Shown here: piece by piece, positions 34,301-44,600 of the stretch | Position numbering within the stretch: the stretch's first letter is position 1 | Layout of the letters: each line of letters opens with the position of its first letter | Source of the DNA: Astropecten irregularis | Lineage: Eukaryota; Echinodermata; Asteroidea; Paxillosida; Astropectinidae | Direction: 5' to 3' | DNA: 64,000 bases | Assembly (NCBI GenBank): GCA_963971285.1 | Contig: OZ020248.1 | Span: 23,891,873-23,955,872 of the forward strand | Notes under the pieces: generated by a model | What the model was told of the DNA's origin: nothing | The model's database searches: none | The model's input: the letters and a program-made list of their open reading frames with translations, nothing else | Program-made: the position numbers and the translations under genes

Positions 34301-34728
34301 GCTCTCAACAAAAACATATGTCAATTTCAAGTTCATTGGTTTGGAGGATGTTTAGAAATAGGTAAGTAAAGATCAGTGCACAACCCTATGGGAATGTCTC
34401 CCTAAGGTCCCAATTAGGATAATATATATATGAAGTGAACTTATGTAAACAAATCCAACGACATTCACGCCGATAAAATTATCGAAACGTTGAACGGTGG
34501 ATGGTAATATTTTCACGTTAGCTCAACACAGCCAAACATTGCACATTGTATGATGGACGAATGATTATTATTATTATTATTAAGAATTTCTTTATTCAGG
34601 ATAAAAGAATCAGGGAGAACAAAAAGAAACGATAACTCACCCGTCTGCATTTTGCCTGGCGTTGCCATCAGCAGCAAAGCGAGAACCACCACCCAGCATG
34701 GAGACATGATTTCAAGATGTAACATCAT
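22062..34728 (-). CDS. A2: secreted 5xCTLD, Asn-Ser-Thr stalk, PAN-domain lectin
   Basis: Sixteen coding exons (high to low): 34728-34641, 30961-30718, 30583-30342, 29590-29389, 28884-28664, 28265-28200, 28064-27872, 27566-27343, 26712-26478, 26143-25902, 25399-25358, 24988-24787, 23183-22966, 22819-22679, 22504-22475, 22321-22062. They sum to 2850 bases, an exact multiple of three (949 residues), with consistent phases: modules join in phase 1, and each CTLD is split once in phase 2 just before its W-(I/V)-G motif. Order: signal peptide, CTLD1, CTLD2, linker, CTLD3, CTLD4, linker, CTLD5, sequon-rich stalk, short linker, PAN. No membrane segment follows, so a secreted calcium-dependent lectin, perhaps in recognition or immunity, is inferred. 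The exon ending at 28664 uses a GC donor. It is divergent from B1 with a near-identical PAN exon. UTRs are not defined. Confidence 0.85.
22475..22504 (-). CDS. A2 30-base linker exon
   Basis: Between TTTTCAG and GTAAGT lies a 30-base phase 1-1 exon encoding EEAEADLCTK. The B1 counterpart has 18 bases (ADLCTQ): B1 uses a CTGCAG acceptor four codons further in. The single Cys could pair with the stalk or PAN domain. Confidence 0.75.
22679..22819 (-). CDS. A2 stalk exon: eight Asn-Ser-Thr repeats
   Basis: The exon is made of 15-base units (GAA GAG AAT TCC ACT) giving repeated E-E-N-S-T. Eight N-S-T sequons predict a densely N-glycosylated, acidic, extended spacer between CTLD5 and the PAN domain. 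The donor is AAAG followed by GTTAT, weaker than in B1 (GTGTGT). B1 has 17 units. Confidence 0.85.
22966..24988 (-). CDS. A2 CTLD5 (exons 24988-24787 and 23183-22966)
   Basis: The N-half has GCRDIFPGAF, GVCY and LSFCRSL; the C-half has YWIGQND, YLNW, QPT, ENC and TLCK. The usual loop cysteine (D-x-x-C) is replaced by His (DESH), so the disulphide to ENC cannot form, and the QPT triplet departs from the EPN/QPD sugar motifs. Calcium-dependent sugar binding by this domain is doubtful. The 1.6-kb intron between the halves holds the unassigned block at 24300-24700. Confidence 0.85.
24300..24700. other. Unassigned block in the CTLD5 intron
   Basis: Both strands are open for about 75-80 codons and the block is more GC-rich than its surroundings. 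It ends in GGCCCTTTCGGGCCTTTCGG. I recognise no domain. It may be a fragment of a mobile element, but there is no end or duplication to prove it. B1 has no counterpart in the matching intron. Confidence 0.3.
25358..25399 (-). CDS. A2 42-base linker exon after CTLD4
   Basis: This phase 1-1 exon encodes DAVASCPEVEENLD between a TTTTGTAG acceptor and a GTAAGT donor. The B1 counterpart (46841-46882) is the same length and differs at a few residues. Its one Cys may start the extended first disulphide of CTLD5. Confidence 0.8.
25902..26712 (-). CDS. A2 CTLD4 (exons 26712-26478 and 26143-25902)
   Basis: The N-half begins GPPKEAPVGPC and includes TLKPGVCYLV and FCQGLGWDVADIEDA. It is four residues shorter than the B1 exon at the CQGLG(DNIG)WD position. 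The C-half has FWIGQNDMKSENVWRY, YLNW, QPD, ENC and FND. This is the only A2 domain with the full canonical ligand set Q-P-D, E and N-D, the galactose-type arrangement of calcium site 2. It is a close paralogue of CTLD1. Confidence 0.85.
27343..28064 (-). CDS. A2 CTLD3 (exons 28064-27872 and 27566-27343)
   Basis: The N-half is ACSDLRADAFG, KPGMCY and EYCQGEGNWSLIDVEDATE. The C-half has YYMVGQNDREIEGTWKF, FLNW, EPD, DC, WYD and ACKKR. EPD mixes the mannose-type E and the galactose-type D. The Cys before YLNW found in the other CTLDs is absent here. It forms its own subgroup with B1 CTLD3. Confidence 0.85.
28200..28265 (-). CDS. A2 66-base linker exon between CTLD2 and CTLD3
   Basis: The exon encodes DPEPTRDPLTRC followed by DGSTIPPEVT, phase 1-1, between CCAATATAG and GTAATT. 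B1 43300-43365 has the same length and nearly the same residues. Confidence 0.8.
28664..29590 (-). CDS. A2 CTLD2 (exons 29590-29389 and 28884-28664)
   Basis: The N-half has ECQDILPSAF, PGVCYVS, DLCRSLPNGSW and NRDNFP. The C-half has HWIGQNDRDEEGDYRY, QCPVYLNW, QPN, QNC, FDD and YTLCK. The final exon ends AAAATAG followed by GCGAGT, a GC rather than GT donor; reading through gives a stop two codons later. An extra Cys pair (SGQC and TETC) is present. CTLD5 is the nearest paralogue. Confidence 0.85.
30342..30961 (-). CDS. A2 CTLD1 (exons 30961-30718 and 30583-30342)
   Basis: The first exon follows CTTACCAG and joins the signal-peptide exon in phase 1. It encodes SNNDYTAVSCTDIHD, TLKPGVCYLAS and CQGLGDNIGWDVADIEDA. 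The second has FWIGQNDMKTENVWRY, YLNW, QPD, ENC, FHD and HLCKV, so it is galactose-type with most calcium ligands present. B2 contains the closest copy of the first exon. B1 lacks the domain. Confidence 0.85.
31971..32043 (+). repeat. tRNA-derived SINE copy 1
   Basis: GGCTGGATGGCTCAGTTTGC (A-box) and GGTTCGAATCC (B-box) mark a tRNA-like head, followed by TTTCTTTGTTCACTTTTCA. The same head and tail occur at 42397-42540, 43963-44050 and 50611-50755, so it is a SINE family rather than a single tRNA gene. Confidence 0.7.
33565..33932. mobile_element. TTAA-type MITE family 1 copy inside the A2 duplication
   Basis: The inverted ends ATACTTTGGTAAGAG and CCAAAGTATGATACTACCTT enclose the family-1 interior. 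It is the partner of 11245-11622. Confidence 0.7.
34155..34415. mobile_element. TIR element inserted in A2 only (TTAGGGAGAC ends)
   Basis: CTTAGGGAGACAAGG on the left is mirrored by GTCTCCCTAAGG on the right, with an internal CATTAAGGAGACATTTTGAT palindrome. The matching position in A1 (about 12975) lacks it, so it arrived after the duplication or was lost from A1. Confidence 0.6.
34641..34728 (-). CDS. A2 signal-peptide exon
   Basis: The 88-base coding part of exon 1 runs from a double ATG through VVVLALLLMATPG to ATG CAG ACG G and a GTGAGT donor. The first ATG of the pair is taken as the start because nothing in frame precedes it except TTG GGA. The hydrophobic core and small residues after it fit a cleaved secretion signal. 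Confidence 0.85.
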
Positions 34729-35140
34729 TCCCAACCAGGTGGCTTGAATACGAAGCCCAAAGGGGCTTGCTGTTTCTCGTCCTCAACGCCAGTAACTTCA
34801 AAGCTCCTTTAAATCTGACGGGTTTCTCGTTTGGTAAATTAAACTTAGTGAAATATTGAAAATTGAAATTGCAACAGTAAAGTTTCAGCACAAATTATAT
34901 TAATAATCAGTCTCGTGATAGATGTGAGAGTATCGCACTGACTGTTCCCCATCAACATGCAAACCGTTCTCTAGTGTAACACAGACAGCCACTCTACTCA
35001 AAATAAAAATGGATATACTGTAGCGCAGGTGACGATTGCTCGGAGTAGTGTTGCGTGTAATCGGTCACTATGACGTATGCCAATTGGAGCGCCCGCCTTC
35101 TTGTCTTCTCGCGAAAATATAAAATTGCAGCCACGCTTAA

Positions 35141-35498
35141 AGGTAGTATCATACTTTGGTAAGAGACCAAAGCAGACATTTTCACAGATTTACGTATAAC
35201 TTACAGGGCATGAAGATGTTGGTGGTAGAAACATACTGTTAAAATTGGTCCGCCTGAAATGGTGTATTTATCCAGAAATTTGTAAAACAACGACCCAAAA
35301 TCTGATTGATCGTTTAAAAGATAAAAAATAAAAGAGAAAACACTTAAGAAATACCGTGGCCGTTTTTCGCTGTTTTCTCAAACAGTGGGCAACGTATGGG
35401 ACTGAAATTTTCACAGATTGCTTTTGCTGTATCTTCCTTGATATTTTTGCCCACGAATCTGTATTTTTTTTGACAAAAACCAAAGTATGATACTACCT
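35141..35498. mobile_element. TTAA MITE family 1, intact copy beside the A2 promoter
   Basis: Ends AGGTAGTATCATACTTTGGT and ACCAAAGTATGATACTACCT are exact inverted repeats, flanked by TTAA at 35137-35140 and 35499-35502. This is the best preserved copy. It sits immediately distal to the conserved A2 promoter. A1 shows only the first bases of it (CTTAAAGGTAG at 13715). Confidence 0.8.
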
Positions 35499-36253
35499 TT
35501 AACGATCTGGCGTGGGAAGCAGTTTGAGATATTATGAAAAAATACCAGTTATGAACTATATTATGAGGCGTCGGGCCAGCGTCTAAAGAAATGCCATAAC
35601 TATAATTTTTGATAACCGTTTTGACGTTAATGGTTGACTACGTACGGAAAACTAAATTCCCTGAAATCTTGTTACCGATTGTGCACTCGATTTAAGACAT
35701 ATTTAGTTACAGTGCAACCACACCAACTGTTGGGTAGGGGATTTGATTGTGAAAATAATATGCAACAAACTTGAACCGATATTTAGTAACCTGTTGTGAA
35801 TGTAATGTGTACTTGGTCTTCATAGTGAGGTTTTGTTTTTTTCAATTTGCAATAAGATCGTATACTGTTTCTTTCAAGTAGCACGCATTCGGTCCAGGCC
35901 TATATCTCGATCATTGCTTGCAATCCAACATTTATAGGGTGGTTGATCATACCTGTTCACAGATTGAATTGGTTATTGCTTTTATCATCTTCAGGTCATA
36001 ACAGCAATATTTTGGGGCATTTGTGGCTCGAGTTTGCGATGAAGTCATCACTTATTTGGTTGTATTTGTTTCTTGGACAGATAGCACAGATCATTACATC
36101 GCCGCCGTACATGGAGCAAGACGACGCTCAGAGTCAGCTGTATATGTACTATCCAGCTCCGGCTCATTGCATTGCCCTGCGCTGAAATGTCCACAAACGA
36201 CGAATCGAAGGAACTCCTCTCAGTGAAATAAGAGTAAGTGACATCCAAACTGT

Positions 36254-36800
36254 TTTCGTTGTACATTCAGACATCACAAAGAACACACAGTAGGCATCGT
36301 GAGATTTAGTTCCTGTTTCAGCACCAAAGATAGTAGGCCTATAGCACAGCAGGCTGGGCGGCGCTATATTACATTATTGGTCTTTAGGACCCACCCAATC
36401 AAAGGTGAAGCAATCGTCCAAATGTGAATACACGGGTTTACACTTCGAAAAGTGCGCATGCGTGATAGTGCCTCATTTCGAAGTCGCGATCAAAACTGCC
36501 GAAGTGTAAACCCGTGTATTGTCTTCGACAAAGGACGGGCTTACACTTCGAAAAGTGCGCATGCGTAGAATTGCCTCGTTTTGAAGTTGCGATCAAAACC
36601 AAGATGGCCGCCATGGTGTAAACCCGTTAATTGTTTTCGTTGTACATTCAGACATCACAAAGAACATACAGTAGGCATCGTGAGATTTTATTCCTGTTTC
36701 AGCACCAAAGATATTAGACATATATCACAGCAGGCTGTGCGGCACTATCATACCTTTGGTCTATAGGCCCCACCCAATCAAAGGTGAAGCAATCTTCCAA
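36254..36800. repeat. Direct duplication flanking two foldback units
   Basis: The block GTTTTCGTTGTACATTCAGACATC...CAATCAAAGGTGAAGCAATC occurs at 36254-36420 and again at 36632-36800. Between the copies are two related foldback units (36431-36520 and 36538-36628) with arms TTTACACTTCGAAAAGTGCGC and CGAAGTGTAAACCCGT. The second contains AAGATGGCCGCCATGG, a YY1-like word. Confidence 0.65.
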
Positions 36801-37319
36801 ATGTGAATTGTTGACCGTGCATACTTATTAAAGGAGTAGTTTTGCCAAAGCATATAGGTTGCATCATCCAATGCAGTTTTGACAATTAGACATAAATACA
36901 TGTTCTCATCCAAAAAAACAAAAAAACAAAACATAAACACAAGGGAAACTGTCTGAATTTCGCAATGGGGACAGCAGACATTGAATGAAAAAGCTCCGTA
37001 ATATGGCGCGATGAGCCTTTTCATTTAACGTAATGTGACGTCACGAAATCACACAGATTTGTCTGCTGCCCCCATTGACGAAATTCAGACAGTTTCACTT
37101 TTGGGGTAGCTTGCGGGTTGAGCATGTTGAGAGAAAATCATCTTTCTGTGTTCAGTGTAAGATAAATATTTTTATTTCTCATGTCAAGTAATTTAATTAA
37201 TGATTATAGTCATTACAAATAAAGCGAGGTTTGTTGAGTGTTGAAGATTCTCTTTAAGCACCCAAAACTCCTTGTGAATGTTTTGCTCGGCAAACAATGG
37301 GCGAAAACAAGTCAACAGC

Positions 37320-37426
37320 TGTTCATACTACATACAAAATAATTTGGTTGGTAGTCCTGTTTGATCAAGGAAGATTTCCATGCTTAAGCAGACTTTGTGC
37401 TTAAGCAGCTCCATGAAATTGGCCCC
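37320..37426. mobile_element. Half-copy of the GGCCAATTTCATAAA MITE family
   Basis: This right half ends in AGCAGCTCCATGAAATTGGCCCC after TGCTTAAGCAGACTTTGTGC. It is the mirror of the left half-copy at 48376-48480 and forms a subfamily distinct from 2667-2907. Confidence 0.55.
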
Positions 37427-37744
37427 TGTATACATGCATGGACCTAACAGGCCCAAAACGGGCTATGCGCTAAACACTCTGAGTAATTGTTTTGCTATTA
37501 CTGACCTGGCCCTGAGTGATATACATTGTACGTTTATACATACTACGTACATTTAGATTCAATTAAGATTAAGTACCGAACTTCACACTGCTGAAACAAG
37601 TGACTCGACAATGAAATCCGACGGACACTTTTGTGCAGCAGCATCATGTATAAACAACTAATAAATTTAAGAATTTCTTCTAAAATAAAACTTCGCGGAC
37701 CGGCAAATGTACGTGTGTAAATAATGAAGGCCAACGCATGCATG

Positions 37745-37880
37745 GCCGTGTCCAAATTCTCTGGCTGCGGCCGCAAATTACACACGCCCTTTTGGCAGCC
37801 ACTAGCCAGTGACTGCAGCCGTTTCCATAGACTTGTGTGTTATTTGCGCCGCAGCCAGAGATTTGGGACTTGGTCATATG
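37745..37880. repeat. Foldback repeat upstream of B1
   Basis: CTCTGGCTGCGGCCGCAAATTACACACG (37759-37786) is the inverse of the stretch at about 37831-37862 (TGTGTGTTATTTGCGCCGCAGCCAGAG), giving a hairpin of about 40-base arms with GTGTCCAAA and TTTGGGAC at the outer edge. There is no coding evidence. Confidence 0.65.
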
Positions 37881-38099
37881 ACGTTTACGAAACGGAGGCT
37901 CGGGCTCCGTATCGGGGCTCCGGCTCCATTTCGTGAATCCATTCTGAAATAACTGGTATCGAATAAAAGGCTTTTGGCTGCGGTTCTGAAGTAGATTCTC
38001 TGGTTTGAAAGGAAAACAGAGCTTCAGCTTCAATGAAAAACCACAACCTATATTTTCAGCATATGAATGACAGAGCTGGACCCTGACCCTGAGCCTAAG

Positions 38100-38517
38100 C
38101 CTCCTTTTCATTAACGCCCTTAGTTTGCTACAAGATTACCCACTGTCCTTTGCACGCGCGCGTGCGTAGTACATGTACTTCGATATTCTAAGGTCCCTAC
38201 ACGTACAACGTAGTACGTTCCGTACGCCTCACCTGTGCTACAGTATCCAATTTTATTTTGTGTAGAGTGGTTGTCTGTGTTGCGCTGGAGAACGGTTTGC
38301 GTGTCGATAAGGAACAGTCAGCGCGATACTCTTGCATCTATCACGAAACTATATGTGCTGAAGCTTTACTGCTGCAATTTCAATTTCCAATAGTTCACTA
38401 AGTGCGCCTTACCAAACGAGAAATCCGTCAGGTGGAAAGGAGCTTTGAAGTCACTTGCGTTGAAGACAAGAAACAGTAAGCCCCTTTGGGCTTCGTTTTC
38501 AAACCACCTGGTTGGGA
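38100..38517 (+). promoter_or_regulatory. B1 proximal upstream region
   Basis: GTGCTACAGTATCC, TTTTGTGTAGAGTGGTTGTC, GAACGGTTTGCGTGTCGATA and GGAACAGTCAGCGCGATAC match all three paralogues in order. Close to the ATG, AAGCCCCTTTGGGCTT could form a small hairpin in the 5' leader. ATTTTATTTTG near 38252 is the nearest TATA-like word; the start site is unknown. Confidence 0.45.
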
Positions 38518-38605
38518 ATGATGTTACATCTTGGAATCATGTCTCCATGCTTGGTGGTGGTTCTCGCTTTGCTGCTGATGGCAACGCCAGGCAAAATGCA
38601 GACGG
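38518..38605 (+). CDS. B1 signal-peptide exon
   Basis: This is an 88-base exon from the double ATG to ACG G before GTGAGG. It encodes GIMSPCLVVVLALLLMATPG, a clear secretion signal. It is nearly identical to the A1, A2 and B2 exons. Confidence 0.85.
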
Positions 38606-41600
38606 GTGAGGTTTTTTTTTATTGTTCCCCCTGTTTCTTACACATCACAATGTGCAATGTCTAAGTGTGTTGAACTAACATTTAAACATCACAATTTACC
38701 ATTGATGATTTATCGTTTCGATAACGTGTAATGTCGTAGGAATTGTTGACAGAAATCCCAAATTTTGAATATCTTTTTTTTTCTTAAATAAAGTAATTTG
38801 AAATTCCTGACATCAAATAATTCAAGAAAAGGTCAACTTGATTATGGAAACGTACCGATATACTCTCTTCCTGAAAATGGTTTGGGTTTTGAAGAGTTAT
38901 CGGCGAAAAATCTAGCTAGTTGAAATTGTTATGCTTTTAATATTATATTACACTGCTGTACATACTATTTTGTTGTTTTTTATTCTATACAAACAGAAAA
39001 TTAGGTTTAGAAAAGAGCACGCCATTCTGTTTCTTTGCTAAAATGATTTTTTTTCTTGAACAAACGTTTTTACCAAATTTGGGACCTGCCTCTTTGAATT
39101 CCATACAGTTTGACATTTCATTTAAATCATTAGACGAAGAACCACTTTAGATATCTTCAAGGTTCGATATCCCTCCTCTAATTGATGATGTGCTTATTGC
39201 ATGGCATCAAGTGTTTTGTTGTCTCCTCATTGTGTTAGAAAAGTAAACTACTAAGCTCGATTTCCATCGCATTTTATGAGTGGTTAAAGGTGTCCTGTAA
39301 TCAAATTTGGGAAAGGGACGAGGGTGCTTAAAAGTATTGCTTAATGCATAATTAATTATTATTGTTAATTTAAATGTGTATTTAAGTATTTGATTTTGAC
39401 CCAAAAGTAAAAGAAAATCCGTACATGTATGCCCCGCCCCCTAATAAACCCCCCCTCGAACCGATCCACTCAACAATGCGTGTGACGTCAACTACAGAAC
39501 AAGTAGGCTCATATTACCACACGCTGGCTCACGCACGCACACATTGTATGTGGGATTTTGCTCTTGGGTTTGAAAATTCTGCATGAGACGTAGCAAGGTT
39601 CTTCGTCGCGAAAAGTGATGTGCAAAATTAAGCGTCTGAAATACCTCTTTTTTTTTTTACATACAATATTTTATTAGCACAAACAATAATAGACATGTTG
39701 AGTTTTTTAACAATACAGATGTGTTTACCTTCATATTAGTTTGTATTCCAGTAAACCTTTCATTGTGTTTAGTATAAGCCAGAAACATATGCGCAACGGC
39801 AATGCAGACTCTCTGTGAACTCGTGTAGGAATTCAGACTAAGGCCAGCACTACGGTTAGCGCTGAAGACCATGTCGATCCAAGGAGCCAAAATTGACGCT
39901 AAACGCCGTGCTCTTGCCGTGCTTAATTTGAAAATAATTATACACATTATTTGAGTTCGGCACGGCAGTAGCACACAGTGTTTTGCCTAGGCCTTCACTG
40001 GCGTGCACGCGCGTGACGTGAATCGAGCCTTCGCAATTTGGAACGGACACGTCGGCTGCTGAGTCGTGATGTCATGCATGTACCAAGCGGCACATCCACT
40101 CCTTCCACTTCACGGTATACTAACGTAAACCTAACGGCAGGCTTTATTCCATATGCCTGCACGCGTCTTTAAACGAATGAATTCCAATGGAACGTTTGAA
40201 ATTTCGCCCAAATTCATCGCTAAACGGATTTGAGCTTTTTGCTTTTGCGAAGTTTCATGACATTTTGGAACTTTGTTTTTAAAAGTCTGGTTCAAAGGTA
40301 ATGTGACAAAGGTCAATGGTATCCCTTTTACTTCTATTTAATTACTTCTAGGGTTGTGCCACTTTTAACACTTTGTGAATATTTCATTCTGGTAATTTTG
40401 ATACCAAATTTGTAGATTTGTAGGGAGTAGTGATCGGTTTATTCGTGTAAAGAGGTTGCCTCAAAGAGGTTTTAAATCTGGCTACATTTTTAGGCCGATG
40501 GATTCCACTGAAAATTGGCATGTCACTTGGCATGATACTTACATGCATACTTGTGCATGTAAATCAACAGATGATTATTTACAGTAGCTCACGTTTCCTT
40601 CTTTCGCTTCGCCTCATATATATGGTATACACTGTACTAGAGCAAACTGTAAGCTAATGCATCCGCGCGCCTTTAAAGGTAGTATCATACTTTGGTAGCA
40701 TACCGCCAGGAAACAGAAATCTCCATAGAATTACCTATAACTTACAGGGTATAAAGATGGTGATAGTAGAAACATAGCGTTACAATTTCTCTGCCTGAAA
40801 TGCTGTATTTATCCAGAAAAGAGTAAAAACCAGTGACCAACATTATTTTTGATCTTTTAAAGATCCAAAATAAAAGAGAAAAGACTTAAGAAATACTGTG
40901 GCTGTTTTTCACTGTTTTCTCAAAAAAATGGACACCGCATGGAACTGAAATATTCACAAAAGACTTTTACTGTATCTCCCTTGATATTTTTACCCACGCA
41001 ATTTCAGTGGAACACGTCGACCAGCAAAGGTGTCGCGCCTATACTTCCTATCCCTCTATACGTACGTGCCTAGTTTTATCACACAATCATACTTTTTCTG
41101 ATGGAATTCTTCGACGTGACAATTAGTTCTTTGAGGGAGCAATAGACACCGTTTCCCCATCATAACGTTTCCCCAGTTTCGAGCAAGCTATGGAATATGG
41201 TTTGTTGTTGGCCTTGCAAAACAATAATAAATTTTATTCAGGACTTCTTCGTTTCTCTTATATTTTCCATTCCAAAGACTTAATCATGCTGGGCTTAGAA
41301 CAGTCACGTACAGCTGCCGCAAACGGGTTCGTGCATTGTAACCAACCTAAAATAAAACTCTCTCCGTTATACAGGGTGTCCCCCAAAAACAAAAAAACCG
41401 GAACACTTATGTCGAGAACTTTTATTTAAAATTAAACTTTTTATCACTTCAAGATTCAGATATGTGATACAGCTATGTCTTGGCTGCCATCGTGTAGAAT
41501 TTGAGAAAAATTTGACTAAAATTGAGTGAAAAAACTAAGACTGAACTACCCAACCTCAAAACTCGATTTTTATCTTTCTTTCATACACAATGTGTGTAGT

Positions 41601-44600
41601 GACCACTATGCGTGTTATCCTATCAATTTTCTTTTTAAGGAGTACTCGACAATTTCAACCCCAATGTGCCTCAATTTTACATAGTGATAGGCAAGACATG
41701 ATTGTATCACACATAGCTGAATCTTGAAGTGATAAACAGTTTGATTTTTACATAATGGGTCCCGTCACAGTGTTGCGGTTTTTTTGGGGGACACCCTGTA
41801 TATATGCAATACATATGCCGTATATGCCGTAAACAGGAACCTCGAAGTATTCAAATGTTTATTAACAGAGCAGATATTCCTACTTAATTATTAACATAAT
41901 TAGCGAAAATGTCATCGAATGTAAATAAAGCAATATTCGTTACATTTGTAAGGAAATAAATTCTTTCTATTTCACGGCTGCACAATGACAAATAAAGCAT
42001 AATAATGAAAAACTAAGAGGAAAACTTACCTGATGAAAGGTAATGATATGTTTTCAGAACATCACTCACACTTTGTCTGAAAATTTGAGCTACATCGGAC
42101 ATCTTATTCACGAGAAAAAAGCGAAAACCCAACTCTGTTTTTCTAATAAAAAAATGGTTTTGATTTCACCCCGAGATTAAAACTGTTTTCGGTCTTTGTT
42201 TGACTAAAGTTTCTGCATAAATACACCATTTCAGGCATAAATAGTTTACGTTTCCCCATGTACCGTTCCCAGGTTGCAGCATTGCTGCGTGTATCATTGA
42301 AACGATCTTTGGGGTATGGCGGTGTGTGCGTGGTTGCATGGCTTCTGACTGCCAAATGAACAAAGATAATTGACTATTGGGGTCACCACCAACGTAGGGC
42401 TGGATGGCTCAGTTTGTAGAGCGCCTGTACGGTATTCAGGAGGTCCGAATCCTGCTCCAGACAATGTTTCTTTGTTCACTTTTCAATGACTTAAAAAAAT
42501 CAGTCAGTTTCCCTTGTTGTTATTTGAATCTCTAAAACCATATTCTTTCTTTCTGACCAGAGTGTCAAGACATATTGCCGTCTGCCTTCAGTAATATCTC
42601 GGTGCCCGGGATTTGTTACTTTAGCCCCACCGATCTGACGATTGAGTTTCAGTCGGCTCTGGATCTCTGTCGGTCTCTCCCCAATGGTTCCTGGTCGGTG
42701 GTTGACATCGAGGACGCCGAGGAGAATCTGTTCCTTGAAGCCTGGAACAGAGACAATTTCCCGTAAGTTAACATTTTCTGGAGACAAAATTGACCAGAAA
42801 GAACTGACGTGTTGCTATACTGCTGTTTATTTCCGTACATTTTCCTTTTCTCTACTTGTATCATCAGCCACAGAAACGGTTACTGGATCGGGCAAAATGA
42901 CCGGGAGGAAGAAGGCGATTATCGGTATACCTCCAGCGGGCAGTGCCCGGTGTATCTCAACTGGGCCGATGGCTACCCCAAAGGGATAGGGTCGAAAAAT
43001 TGTCTAATCATGAGCAAAGAATCAAATGGACGATTTATAGATGATGATTGCAGCCATAGCGACATCGCCTATACGCTGTGTAAATTCAAAATGGGTGGGT
43101 AAAATATTTCCTTACCTTTTGTCGGTGAGAACGGATCACAAGAAGAGATTTCTTCCTTTCAAACGTTGCTGTCTTAATCAGCTTTTGTTCATGTGAGTTT
43201 TACCATTCATGTTATTTTGGTTTTCCCTGAGTTGCATTAAACTAGCCTAACATTATTAGAAACGGAATGAACATTTCTGATCCACGTTTGTACTTACAGA
43301 CCCGGAACCAACTCGAGATCCTCTGACGAGATGTGACGGTAGTACTCTACCACCTGAAGTGACAGGTAACTTCATAATTTGTTCATCCACACGCAAATAA
43401 AGACCAAACAAGCCTTTGGCCACTCACCGTGATAATGTTTTCCAAGTCTTAACTTTCTTTGATTGATTGATTTTTATTTTGTACCTAAATCAGCCTGTTC
43501 AGACCTGCGTGCAGACGCCTTTGGTCACGCGGCCAAACCGGGTGTATGCTACCTCGTGACGGACCTGGAGCTCACCTGGGAATCGGCCGTGGAGTATTGC
43601 CAGGGGGAAGGTTGGTCTCTGGTCGACGTTGAGGACGCCACGGAGAATACGATACTGGCTGCCCGATACAAAGATTTCAAACCGTAAGAAGAATTACAGT
43701 CACAGAATCGTTTGAAGAAAAAATACCCCAACAATTATTTGCAGCATTTTTCTCATACACATATCGTGATGAATGACGTAAATTCGCGGCCATTTTGTTT
43801 CCTGATTATACCAAATAGGCTTGCTGTCGTTGAGTACTTGTTGCTTGTGTGCAACTTGTTGCAATTGGTGCTTACTATTGTCTTGTCATGTTCTTTGTCG
43901 CTTGTCGCTGAATAGAAACCGGAATATAATATGATTATTATTATTGGGGTCACCACCAACGTAGGGCTGGATGGCTCAGTGGGTAGAGCGCCTTTAAGGG
44001 TAACTTCAGTCAGTTTCCCTCGTGGTTATTTGATTATTATGATTACTATTAAATACAAGGAGCTTTACCGTTTCCCTACAGTTTTAATAAATACTACTGG
44101 GTTGGTCAGAATGATCGGGAGATTGAAGGAACGTGGAAGTTCTTATCGAACGACACGCCGTCTGATGCTGAGGTATTCCTGCACTGGCCCGACGGCCAAC
44201 CAGACAACGACATATCAGAGAACTGTGTCGTGATAACTCGAAATGGAAATTTCAATATTGTAAAATGCAGTCAAACTTACTCCGTCGCCTGCAAGAAGCA
44301 TATTGGTAAGATGAAAATGTTCATCTATACAATTCGTCCTTATTCGTATATCCCATTTTTCCTATTTTCACAAATTCTCTCTGCACTTTTAACTCGTAGA
44401 CCTCTTTGCCATGAATTTGACGATTGTGTGGCAATTGTGTTTGAGGACTGGAATGTGAAGATGCTCGACAGAAAAAAATATATTGTGTTGGAGGCTTCTG
44501 CTTTTTGTTTTGTTTTTAATCTGGGCAGGTGCAATCCTTTATTGGCATTGCTTATTTTGTGCAGGTCACTTTGGAACATTTTAGTAGAAGAATATCCAAA

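Larger units (their letters stand above)
31210..35140. repeat. Segmental duplication, A2 copy (partner 8726-13760)
   Basis: This covers the A2 first intron, leader exon and proximal promoter. It matches the A1 copy in order and orientation but lacks the ~1.2 kb at 11650-12850 and has gained the repeat at 34155-34415 and the tRNA-derived repeat near 31971. The 29-base stretch at 31188-31216 crosses the point interrupted by the 6.5-kb insertion in A1. Confidence 0.85.
34729..38517. promoter_or_regulatory. Divergent intergenic region between A2 and B1
   Basis: Exons 1 of A2 and B1 face away from each other across 3.8 kb. Each side has the shared core (GTGCTACAGTATCC, TTGTGTAGAGTGGTTGTCTG, GAACGGTTTGC). 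Beyond it the sides differ: A2 has CCAATTGG (35080-35087) and an ACGTCA half-site, while B1 has GCACGCGCGCGTGCGTAG and a run of CGTAC words. The interior is interrupted by a TTAA MITE (35141-35498) and foldback repeats (36254-36800, 37745-37880). A shared bidirectional control region is possible but not shown. Confidence 0.5.

Noticed and set aside
38606-42560. A hidden CTLD1 exon pair in B1
   Set aside because: I searched for the diagnostic words (TTCTGTCAGGGACTCGG, GGATCGGCCAGAATGACATG) on the plus strand and found none; the interval is accounted for by MITEs, a mariner-like element and intron DNA shared with B2.
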